Assembly (NCBI GenBank): GCA_017984895.1
Contig: JAGNYO010000022.1
Span: 1-37,877, forward strand
Source of the DNA: Sphingobium sp.
GTDB taxonomy: Bacteria > Pseudomonadota > Alphaproteobacteria > Sphingomonadales > Sphingomonadaceae
DNA length: 37,877 nucleotides
Reading direction: 5' to 3'
Position numbers and translations under genes: made by a program. Shown here one piece after another: positions 8,215 to 15,322 of this stretch. Within the stretch, counting starts at the first letter, position 1. The number at the start of each line of letters is the position of its first letter. The notes under the pieces were generated by a model. The model was given only the letters and a program-made list of their open reading frames with translations. It was not told the DNA's origin and made no database searches.

Positions 8215-8230
8215 TCCTTATCCTTATCCT
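8215..8230 (-). repeat. Tandem hexanucleotide repeat carrying repeated Shine-Dalgarno sequence before the SDR gene
   Basis: On the minus strand the 16 bases read AGGATAAGGATAAGGA, two and two-thirds copies of a six-base unit. Each unit supplies an AAGGA-type ribosome-binding core. The copy nearest the SDR start is six bases from the ATG. The repeat lies between the thiolase stop and the SDR start. Confidence 0.7.
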
Positions 8231-9413
8231 AAATGAGTTCGATGGCCATGGCCGTGGCTTCCCCGCCGCCGATGCACAGTGACGCCACGCCCTTGTGCAG
8301 CCCCCGGTTCTGAAGCGCGGCCAGCAGTGTCACCAGAATGCGCGCGCCCGATGCGCCGATCGGATGCCCAAGCGCGGTCGCGCCGCCATTCACATTGATC
8401 TTTTCGCGCGGAATATCGAGGTCCAGCATCGCGATCATGGCGACCACTGCGAATGCCTCGTTCACCTCGAACAGGTCAACCTCATCCACGCTCCAGCCTG
8501 CCTTAGCCAAGACCTTGCGCATCGCAGGCACGGGCGCGGTCGTGAACAGCCCCGGCTCGTGCGCATGTGCCGCATGGGCTACAACGCGCGCGATAGGCCT
8601 CAACCCCAGTTTCCCAGCTATGCTGGCACGCATCATAACAAGCGCGGCGGCCCCATCCGAGATCGAGGAGGCATTGGCAGCGGTGATCGTACCATCCTTG
8701 ACGAAGGCGGGCTTCAGGGTTGGAATCTTGTCTGGCTGCGCCTTGCCCGGCTGCTCGTCTACGGCGATGGTTTCCGTCCCCTTGCGGCCCTTTACCTCAA
8801 CCGCCACCACCTCACGGTCGAATCCGCCGCTTGTGCTCGCCGCCTGCGCGCGGGCAAGGGATTCCAGCGCATATGCGTCCTGCGCTTCCCGCGTAAAGCC
8901 ATAATGCGCCGCTGCGTCCTCGGCAAAAACGCCCATGGCCTTGCCGGGCGTATAGGCATCCTCCAGCCCATCGAGCATCATCGAATCCAGGATGCGATCA
9001 TGGCCGATGCGCGCGCCGGAGCGATGCTTGGCCAGCAGATAGGGCGCGTTCGTCATCGACTCCATGCCACCCGCCACAATGATATCGGCCGATCCGGCCG
9101 CCAGAGCATCATGCGCCATGATCGCCGCCTGCATGCCGGAGCCACACATTTTGTTCAGGGTAGTCGCCTGCGTCGAAAGCGGAAACCCCGCGCCAAGCGC
9201 CACCTGACGCGCTGGTGCCTGGCCCAGCCCGGCGGGCAGCACGCACCCCATGAAAATCTGCTCGACCGCTTCTGCCGTAATGCCAGCGCGCTCCACCGCC
9301 GCCTTTACCGCAGCCGCGCCAAGCTCGGTCGCCTTCAACCCGGCAAAGACACCCTGAAAGCCGCCGATCGGCGTGCGGGCATAGGAGACGATAACAACGG
9401 GATCGCTGGACAT
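8229..9413 (-). CDS. Acetyl-CoA C-acyltransferase (thiolase)
   Basis: This 394-residue thiolase has the three expected catalytic residues: acyl-accepting C90 in NKMCGSGMQA, H350 in GGATALGHPIGASG and C380 in SLCIGGGEATAMA. These positions agree closely with the Zoogloea biosynthetic thiolase numbering. It cleaves 3-ketoacyl-CoA (or condenses acetyl-CoA), so in this operon it would release acetyl- or propionyl-CoA in the last step of a beta-oxidation cycle. It starts 14 bases after the acyl-CoA dehydrogenase stop. Chain-length specificity cannot be read from the sequence, but the operon suggests a short or 2-methyl-branched 3-ketoacyl-CoA. Confidence 0.95.
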   Translation of the reverse strand: MSSDPVVIVSYARTPIGGFQGVFAGLKATELGAAAVKAAVERAGITAEAVEQIFMGCVLPAGLGQAPARQVALGAGFPLSTQATTLNKMCGSGMQAAIMAHDALAAGSADIIVAGGMESMTNAPYLLAKHRSGARIGHDRILDSMMLDGLEDAYTPGKAMGVFAEDAAAHYGFTREAQDAYALESLARAQAASTSGGFDREVVAVEVKGRKGTETIAVDEQPGKAQPDKIPTLKPAFVKDGTITAANASSISDGAAALVMMRASIAGKLGLRPIARVVAHAAHAHEPGLFTTAPVPAMRKVLAKAGWSVDEVDLFEVNEAFAVVAMIAMLDLDIPREKINVNGGATALGHPIGASGARILVTLLAALQNRGLHKGVASLCIGGGEATAMAIELI

Positions 9414-9427
9414 GAGACTTCATTCCT

Positions 9428-10555
9428 TCAAAGAGCGCGCGCGATAACGAGGCGCTGGATATCCGAAGTGCCTTCATAAATCTGGCAGACCCGCACATCG
9501 CGATAAATTTTTGCCAGCCCGAACTCTTCGAGATAGCCATATCCGCCCAGCGTCTGAATTGCGCCGGAGCATACCGCTTCCGCCGTTTCCGAGGCTACAA
9601 GTTTGGCCATTGATGCTTCGGTGAGGCAGGGCAGGCCTGCATCCTTGATCGAGGCGGCATGCAGGACAAGCTGGCGGGCCGCTTCCAGTCGTGCGGCCAG
9701 ATCGGCAAGACGAAAACCGACCGCCTGATGTTCGATAATCGCTTTGCCCATCGAGCGGCGGTCCTTGGCATAGGCCACCGCGATATTCAGCGCTGCCTGG
9801 GCCATGCCCACCGCCTGCGCCGCGATGCCGATGCGTCCGGCTTCGAGGTTGGACAGCGCGATACGATAGCCCTGCCCTTCCGCACCCAGCCGGAGATCAT
9901 CCTCGATGAACATGTTTTCAAAGCGGATCGCACAGGTGTCTGATGCGCCCTGCCCCAGCTTGTGCTCAACCTTGTCTACACTGTAGCCAGCACGGTCCGT
10001 CGGCACGAGAAAGGCGGATATGCCCTTTTTGCCCAAGGCTGGGTCGGTCACCGCAAAAACGATCGCGAGGCCGGATATTTTGCCTGAAGTGATGAATTGC
10101 TTGGCGCCATCCAGCACATAGCCGCCTTCCGTTTTCACCGCGCGCGTGCGAATGGCGGAGGCATCCGATCCCGCGTCCGCCTCGGTCAGCGCAAACGCGC
10201 CAAGCAGGCGGCCAGAGAGCATATCCGGCAGGAACCGGGCCTGTTGTTCCGGGCTGCCGTCTTTCAGCAGGCCCGCCACGATCAGGCTGTTCTGGATCGA
10301 CAGGATCGTCGAGAGAGCGCCATCGGCGGCGGCAATCTCCATCAGCGAGAGCGCATAAGAAACATAGTCCGTGCCCGCACCACCGGCGAATGCGGGAGCG
10401 GTCATCCCCATCAGGCCCAGACCGGCAAGTTCTGAGAATAAATCGGGCGGATAGCCTCCCGCCGCTTCGTAAGCCGCTGAGTTAGGACGAATGCGGTCCT
10501 GGGCGAAGGCGCGCACCCCATCACGAATGGCTGATTGAGTTTCAGTGAGAATCAT
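9428..10555 (-). CDS. Acyl-CoA dehydrogenase
   Basis: This 375-residue FAD-dependent acyl-CoA dehydrogenase introduces the alpha-beta double bond into an acyl-CoA and passes electrons to ETF. The FAD-binding signature AFALTEADAGSDAS lies in the middle domain, and the catalytic glutamate is E361 in IYEGTSDIQR. This C-terminal position matches short- and branched-chain dehydrogenases rather than isovaleryl-CoA dehydrogenase, which carries its base elsewhere. It is the first gene of the operon. Its start faces the TetR gene across a short promoter region containing a palindrome. Together with the racemase-like, SDR and thiolase genes it gives a near-complete beta-oxidation set, but no enoyl-CoA hydratase is present. 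Confidence 0.95.
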   Translation of the reverse strand: MILTETQSAIRDGVRAFAQDRIRPNSAAYEAAGGYPPDLFSELAGLGLMGMTAPAFAGGAGTDYVSYALSLMEIAAADGALSTILSIQNSLIVAGLLKDGSPEQQARFLPDMLSGRLLGAFALTEADAGSDASAIRTRAVKTEGGYVLDGAKQFITSGKISGLAIVFAVTDPALGKKGISAFLVPTDRAGYSVDKVEHKLGQGASDTCAIRFENMFIEDDLRLGAEGQGYRIALSNLEAGRIGIAAQAVGMAQAALNIAVAYAKDRRSMGKAIIEHQAVGFRLADLAARLEAARQLVLHAASIKDAGLPCLTEASMAKLVASETAEAVCSGAIQTLGGYGYLEEFGLAKIYRDVRVCQIYEGTSDIQRLVIARAL

Positions 10556-10582
10556 CGAAACACCCCAAAGTTACTCATGGGT

Positions 10583-10610
10583 ATTGATCGAACTTGCAAG
10601 TATTTGTCAA
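10583..10610 (-). promoter_or_regulatory. Candidate promoter of the acyl-CoA dehydrogenase operon
   Basis: On the minus strand a perfect TTGACA (-35) lies at 10610-10605, followed by a 16-base spacer and a weak -10 (ATCAAT) at 10588-10583, about 28 bases before the gene start. The palindrome at 10592-10601 falls inside the spacer. Confidence 0.45.
10592..10601. promoter_or_regulatory. Perfect 10-bp palindrome, candidate TetR operator
   Basis: ACTTGCAAGT is its own reverse complement and sits between the -35 and -10 of the divergent operon promoter, 49 bases before the TetR start. A second, imperfect inverted repeat (TACTCATGGGTA, 10 of 12 positions symmetric) lies close by at 10572-10583. 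This placement is typical for repression by the adjacent divergent regulator; binding is inferred. Confidence 0.45.
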
Positions 10611-10649
10611 GCCTGCCAGAACGGCATGCTATGCGCACGAGTGAACGAT

Positions 10650-11288
10650 ATGAGCGGCCAGCAACATAACCAGACCGATCTTTGGCCCTCAGCCAAAGAG
10701 CGTGAAAATGTTCGCCAAAAAAAGCGCGAGGCGCTGCTCTTCGCTGCTGTCACGATGTTCAACGAGCACGGTTTTGCCGCGACTTCCATTGAGGACGTTG
10801 CAGCCTCACTCCATGTGACCAAGCCGGTCATCTATCGCTACCTGGGCAGCAAAGACCAGGTTCTGCTGGAGTGTGTGAAGCGCGGCATGGCGCAGGTGCA
10901 GGACGCCATACAATCTGCCCGCTTAACGCCGGGCACAGGATTGGATCGCCTCACATTATTCCTTCGATGTTATGCAGAAATAAGCACCTACGGCTTTGGC
11001 AGGTGCGTTCACCGCACAAGCGAACATGAACTGTCAGAGGAAAGTCGCGTGCAGTTTCGTGACCTGAAGCGTGAAATCGATCAGGCCATGCGGCAAATGA
11101 TCGAGGACGGCGTCGCCGATGGCTCAATCTATGCGCCTGACGTGCGGTTGACCGCTTTCGCGCTCGCGGGTTCGCTCAACTGGATACCTCGCTGGTATAA
11201 CGCCGATGGAACACTGACAGCGGCAGAAGTTGCAACAGGCATTGTCGATACGCTGATCGTCGGCCTTAAACCGCGTGTCTCTCAATAA
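10650..11288 (+). CDS. TetR/AcrR family transcriptional regulator
   Basis: This 212-residue regulator has an N-terminal helix-turn-helix at about residues 25-70 (LFAAVTMFNEHGFAATSIEDVAASLHVTKPVIYRYLGSK in essence) and a helical ligand domain after it. The frame is open back to a GTG at 10545, but that would overlap the divergent gene and add an unrelated tail, so the ATG at 10650 is preferred. It is transcribed divergently from the acyl-CoA dehydrogenase operon, so it most likely represses that operon and itself until an acyl-CoA ligand is bound, as known for FadR/PsrA-like TetR proteins. The ligand is not evident. Confidence 0.9.
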   Translation: MSGQQHNQTDLWPSAKERENVRQKKREALLFAAVTMFNEHGFAATSIEDVAASLHVTKPVIYRYLGSKDQVLLECVKRGMAQVQDAIQSARLTPGTGLDRLTLFLRCYAEISTYGFGRCVHRTSEHELSEESRVQFRDLKREIDQAMRQMIEDGVADGSIYAPDVRLTAFALAGSLNWIPRWYNADGTLTAAEVATGIVDTLIVGLKPRVSQ

Positions 11289-11495
11289 GCGTTTGGCGCG
11301 CGCTCGCTAATCCAGAGCGTGGTGCCGCCTCCATAGCACCAGCGATGCGGCAGATTTCCACACAGTGACAATTACCGGGCTGTGCGCGATCACGCCACCC
11401 GTGGATCAAAGCAGGCTGGCTGTCGTTTAGCATCATATTGCGGGGTGTGGTATCATCGCCATTCTCGCGGCCTTTCACACGAGCTGGTGGTGACC

Positions 11496-12347
11496 GTGGC
11501 GGACAGATTTCTGGCGATAGACTGGGGCACGACCAACCGGCGGGTCTATCTGATCGAGGATGGCCAGTGCCTGCGCACCGAGCGGGATCATAGGGGTGTG
11601 CGCGCCACGCCGCAGGGCAGCTACGAGGCGGAACTGGCCGGGATCAGGCAACGCTTCGGCGATCTGCCGGTCGTCATGGCGGGCATGGTCGGCTCCTCGA
11701 TCGGCTGGCAGGCCGCGCCCTATGTCGAGGCGCCCGCCAATTTTGCCCGGCTCACTGCCGCCATTCTCCGCATGGACGAACGCACGGTCATAGTGCCAGG
11801 TGTATGCCAGAAGCAGCCGGCGGATGTGATGCGTGGGGAGGAGGTTCAGGTGCTGGGGGCGGTGGCGGCGGGCATGGCGGCGCCGGACAGCCTGCTCTGC
11901 CATCCGGGCACGCACTGCAAATGGACGCGGATGCAAGAGGGCGTCATCGCGTCTTTCACGACGGCGATGACGGGCGAACTCTTCGCGCTGCTGCGGGAAC
12001 ACTCGATCCTCGGGCCGTCCATTGCCAATGCGGTTGCAGACAACGACGCGTTTCGCCTTGGCGTTATCGAGGGAGCGAAGGGGGATTTGCAGGCCGCGCT
12101 GTTTGGCATCCGGGCGCGCACCATGCTCGGCGATGCCATCGACGAGAGCAGCTTCGCGAGCGGGTTGCTGATCGGCAATGACGTTTCTCGGCGTATAACC
12201 GACGACCCGATCCCCATTCTGGCCGACGAAACGGTCGGCGGGCTTTATCGGTCCGCGATAGAGACACTGGGCGGAACCGCCAGCATCATCGACAGCCACG
12301 CCTGCTTCCTCGCAGGCATCCTCCAGATCCGGGATCATCTCTCATGA
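11496..12347 (+). CDS. dgoK: 2-dehydro-3-deoxygalactonokinase
   Basis: This roughly 283-residue sugar acid kinase phosphorylates 2-keto-3-deoxygalactonate at O6 with ATP. The phosphate-binding motif FLAIDWGTTNRR is at the N-terminus. Later segments VMAGMVGSSIGW, HPGTHCKW and FLAGILQIRDHLS are typical of DgoK. Several GTG codons could start it (11487, 11490, 11496). The last is chosen because it puts the kinase motif a few residues from the N-terminus, as in known DgoK proteins; the ribosome site is weak in every case. It overlaps dgoA by an ATGA junction. The 200 bases before it contain no obvious promoter or gene. Confidence 0.88.
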   Translation: MADRFLAIDWGTTNRRVYLIEDGQCLRTERDHRGVRATPQGSYEAELAGIRQRFGDLPVVMAGMVGSSIGWQAAPYVEAPANFARLTAAILRMDERTVIVPGVCQKQPADVMRGEEVQVLGAVAAGMAAPDSLLCHPGTHCKWTRMQEGVIASFTTAMTGELFALLREHSILGPSIANAVADNDAFRLGVIEGAKGDLQAALFGIRARTMLGDAIDESSFASGLLIGNDVSRRITDDPIPILADETVGGLYRSAIETLGGTASIIDSHACFLAGILQIRDHLS

Positions 12348-12979
12348 CCGAGCGCCTGTCTTTCGAAGCCGCCTTTGCCGCGCTGCCGCTGGTTGCCATC
12401 TTGCGCGGTGTCCAGCCGGGCGAAGTGCGCGCCATTGGGGATGCGCTGATCGAGGCGGGCTTCAGGATCATCGAGGTGCCGCTCAATTCGCCCGACCCGT
12501 TGCAGAGTATTGCGCTGCTGGCCGAAGCATTTTCGGGCAGGGCGGTGATCGGCGCGGGCACGGTGTTATCGACGGAAGATGTCGCGCGCGTCGAGGCGGC
12601 GGGCGCCTCCATGGTGGTTTCCCCCAATAGCAATATTGCCGTGATCCGGGCCAGCCGCGAGCGCGGCCTTGCCTCCCTGCCCGGCTTTGCCACGCCGAGC
12701 GAGGCGTTCGCCGCCCTCGATGCCGGGGCGACGGCGCTCAAGCTCTTTCCCGCCGAGGCAAGTTCACCCGCGATATTGAAGGCCATGCGCGCGACCTTCC
12801 CGGCTGAAACCCGTGTGCTGCCGGTAGGGGGCATAACGCCCGCAACCATGCAACAATGGACCGAGGCGGGTGCAGCCGGCTTTGGGCTGGGGTCGGCAGT
12901 CTACAAGCCGGGATATGAGGCGAACGCGGTCAGGCAATGTGCCGGGGATTTCGTGCGCGCTTATGCGGAGATGCGGTAG
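12344..12979 (+). CDS. dgoA: 2-dehydro-3-deoxy-6-phosphogalactonate aldolase
   Basis: This 211-residue class I aldolase splits 2-keto-3-deoxy-6-phosphogalactonate into pyruvate and glyceraldehyde 3-phosphate. R21 in ILRGV, the catalytic glutamate E44 in IIEVPLNSP and the Schiff-base lysine K133 in ALKLFPAE are all in place. The EVPLNSP wording is characteristic of the galactonate enzyme rather than the KDPG aldolase Eda. Its start overlaps dgoK, so the two steps are made together. The gene ends ten bases from the stop of the convergent galM. Confidence 0.92.
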   Translation: MTERLSFEAAFAALPLVAILRGVQPGEVRAIGDALIEAGFRIIEVPLNSPDPLQSIALLAEAFSGRAVIGAGTVLSTEDVARVEAAGASMVVSPNSNIAVIRASRERGLASLPGFATPSEAFAALDAGATALKLFPAEASSPAILKAMRATFPAETRVLPVGGITPATMQQWTEAGAAGFGLGSAVYKPGYEANAVRQCAGDFVRAYAEMR

Positions 12980-12988
12980 GCACATCGC

Positions 12989-14071
12989 TCATTCAGGGCC
13001 AATGCCGGGGCTGATCCTGAATTCGATGACGTTCCGATATTCCTGGCCGGGGTCGAGCCGCGCGCTGGGGAAATCGGGACGATTAACCGCATCGGGAAAA
13101 TTCTGCGGCTCCAGCACCACCGCGTCGCCCTGACGGTATAACCGCCCGCTCCTGCCGACCGTCGTCCCATCCAGAAAATTGCCCGAGTAGAATTGCACGC
13201 CCGGCTGGTTCGACCACAATTCCAGGCTACGACCAGAAGTCGGCTCGGACAATCGGGCCATACCATGCAGAACCGGCGCTACGCGATCCTGGACGATCCA
13301 GTTATGATCATAGCCACGACCGAACAGGATCTGCTGGTCCTCCGCCTCTCTCAACCGCTCGCCGATCATGCGCGGTTGCCTGAAGTCGAACGCCGTCCCG
13401 GCCACCTGCCGGCGCTCGCCGGTCGGGATCAGCGCGGCATCGACGGGAAGATAGCTGTCTGCCGCAATCACAAGACCATGCCCCATGGCGCCGTGCGCAG
13501 AGCCTTCGCCCGCCAGATTCCAGTAGGCATGATTGGTGATGTTGACCACGGTCGGGCGATCGGTGCGGGCGGCATAGTCGATCCGCAGCACATTCGCCTC
13601 ATTGAGCGAGAAGGTCGCTGTAACCATAAGCGCGCCCGGATAGCCCTGATCGCCATCGGGGCTGGTATGGCGGAGCACGACATGCCCGCTATCCTTCCCC
13701 GCACGAACCTCGACGACCTCCCACAATAGCTTGTCAAAGCCGACCACTCCGCCATGCAGCGCATGGGTGCCATTGTTACGCGGCGTATCATAGGTCACGC
13801 CATCGAGCATAAACCGCCCCTGCGCGATGCGGTTGGCGAACCGGCCGACTGTCGAACCGAAATACTCCGGCTTGCTCAGATACGGTTCGAGTGTGCTGTG
13901 CCCCAAGGTAATCTCCGCCCCCTTTCCCGCCCGATCCGGCGCGATGACCGACTGTAAGGTGGCACCATAACTGAGAATTGTTGCCGACACGCCCCGCGCA
14001 TTCATGAGGGTTATGGCATCAACGGACCGGCCATCAGGAAGAGTGCCGAAATGACTTTGCTGCGCTTCCAC
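12989..14071 (-). CDS. galM: Aldose 1-epimerase (galactose mutarotase)
   Basis: This 360-residue mutarotase interconverts alpha and beta anomers of galactose or related sugars. H106 in ALHGG, the catalytic H181 in NITNHAYWNL and the catalytic E321 in LEPQNFPDAVN are present. Translation appears to start at a GTG (14071) preceded by GAGG seven bases upstream. No signal peptide is evident, so it should be cytoplasmic. It converges on dgoA, and together they point to galactose use by the De Ley-Doudoroff pathway, although the dehydrogenase, lactonase and dehydratase are not in this window. Confidence 0.93.
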   Translation of the reverse strand: MEAQQSHFGTLPDGRSVDAITLMNARGVSATILSYGATLQSVIAPDRAGKGAEITLGHSTLEPYLSKPEYFGSTVGRFANRIAQGRFMLDGVTYDTPRNNGTHALHGGVVGFDKLLWEVVEVRAGKDSGHVVLRHTSPDGDQGYPGALMVTATFSLNEANVLRIDYAARTDRPTVVNITNHAYWNLAGEGSAHGAMGHGLVIAADSYLPVDAALIPTGERRQVAGTAFDFRQPRMIGERLREAEDQQILFGRGYDHNWIVQDRVAPVLHGMARLSEPTSGRSLELWSNQPGVQFYSGNFLDGTTVGRSGRLYRQGDAVVLEPQNFPDAVNRPDFPSARLDPGQEYRNVIEFRISPGIGPE

Positions 14072-14168
14072 CGGGCGACCTCATCCAATCAGCATCAAAA
14101 GCCACGGCTGTGGGCATATTCTCATGCCTTTAACCCCTGACAGGGCTGTTCGATCCGCGCGGCTCTTC

Positions 14169-15218
14169 TCAGGGGTCTGTCCCTGCCTCCTCGCGCGCCA
14201 GCAGAGCCTTCTTGCGTTCCAGCCCATAGGCATAGCCACCAAGGCCGCCATCGCTGCGCAAAACACGGTGGCAGGGAATAAGCACGGCCAGCGCGTTGTC
14301 GCCGCACGCCGTGCCTACAGCGCGCACCGCCTGCGGGCGGCCCACGGCGGACGCGATCTGCGCGTAGGTTCGTGTCTCGCCCGGAGGAATGGCGCGCAAG
14401 GCCTGCCATACCGCCTGCTGAAAGGCGGTGCCGCGCGCATCGAGCGGGAGAGCCATGCCAGACCGCGCCGGATCATCGACCAGCGTCACCACCGCACGCA
14501 CCGTATCGGCGAAGGCGGCATCCGGCGGCACGATCTCTGCCTGCGGGAAGCGGGCGCGCAAGGCTTGCTCGTCCTCTTCGAAGGCGATGCGGCACAGGCC
14601 TCTGTCGGTGGCCGCGACCAGCAACGGACCCAGCGAAGTATGCGCTACCGCGGCGCGGATGCGTTCCCCCATCCCGCCCTTCTGGCTCCGTCCCGGCTTC
14701 ATCCCCATCCTCCCCTTTGCTTCGGCATAGAAGCGGCTCGGCGCCGCATAGCCTGCGTCATACAGCGCATCCGTGATCCGCCCCGCGCCGCCAGCCAGTG
14801 CCGCATCCGCACGGCGTGCGCGCAACCCCCGCGCATAGGCTGCCGGGCTGACCCCCAAGGCTTGGGTGAACAGGCGCTGGAAATGATGCGGGGCATAGCC
14901 CACCGCCGCCGCCAGCGCAGTGAGCGACACCCGTTCTTCGGCAGCCTCCAGCATGGATACAGCATGCCGCACCGCCAGCGCATCGCGCGCCGCTTCATCG
15001 GGCCGGCATCGCAGGCAGGCGCGATATCCCGCCGCGCGCGCCGCAGTGCCATCTGCGAAAAAGGCGACATTCTGCCGCAATGGCCGACGCGCCGGGCAAC
15101 TTGGCCTGCAATAGATGCCGGTGGACCGCACGGCAAAGACGAAGCACCCGTCCTGCGTCCTGTCTCGCGCTGTAACGGCTGCCCATGCCGCGTCCTGATC
15201 GTGCCTCTGCGTCGTCAT
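14169..15218 (-). CDS. ada: Bifunctional methylated-DNA repair protein / transcriptional activator Ada
   Basis: This 349-residue protein has four parts in order. A zinc-binding methylphosphotriester acceptor domain carries C37, C41, C68 and C71, which match C38, C42, C69 and C72 of E. coli Ada. An AraC-type helix-turn-helix lies at about 80-180. A methyltransferase linker domain follows, and finally the O6-methylguanine transferase carries C316 in IPCHRV. It repairs alkylated DNA and, once methylated, activates its regulon. The frame continues upstream to 15329, but that extension would overlap the divergent protease gene, and the ATG at 15218 puts the cysteines at the E. coli positions. No clear Ada box was identified upstream. 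Confidence 0.93.
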   Translation of the reverse strand: MTTQRHDQDAAWAAVTARDRTQDGCFVFAVRSTGIYCRPSCPARRPLRQNVAFFADGTAARAAGYRACLRCRPDEAARDALAVRHAVSMLEAAEERVSLTALAAAVGYAPHHFQRLFTQALGVSPAAYARGLRARRADAALAGGAGRITDALYDAGYAAPSRFYAEAKGRMGMKPGRSQKGGMGERIRAAVAHTSLGPLLVAATDRGLCRIAFEEDEQALRARFPQAEIVPPDAAFADTVRAVVTLVDDPARSGMALPLDARGTAFQQAVWQALRAIPPGETRTYAQIASAVGRPQAVRAVGTACGDNALAVLIPCHRVLRSDGGLGGYAYGLERKKALLAREEAGTDP

Positions 15219-15322
15219 GGCCCCGGCATAGCGCGAAGCGACAGCACAGGCTTCCCGTTTCTTGCGATCAAACTCAGGAATATGCTTTCCCTCGCCCGTG
15301 CGCCGCCTTACATAGCGCGGCG

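Noticed and set aside
12064..12267. Arg-rich minus-strand frames within dgoK
   Set aside because: Their composition is typical of antisense to GC-rich coding sequence, with no recognisable domains.
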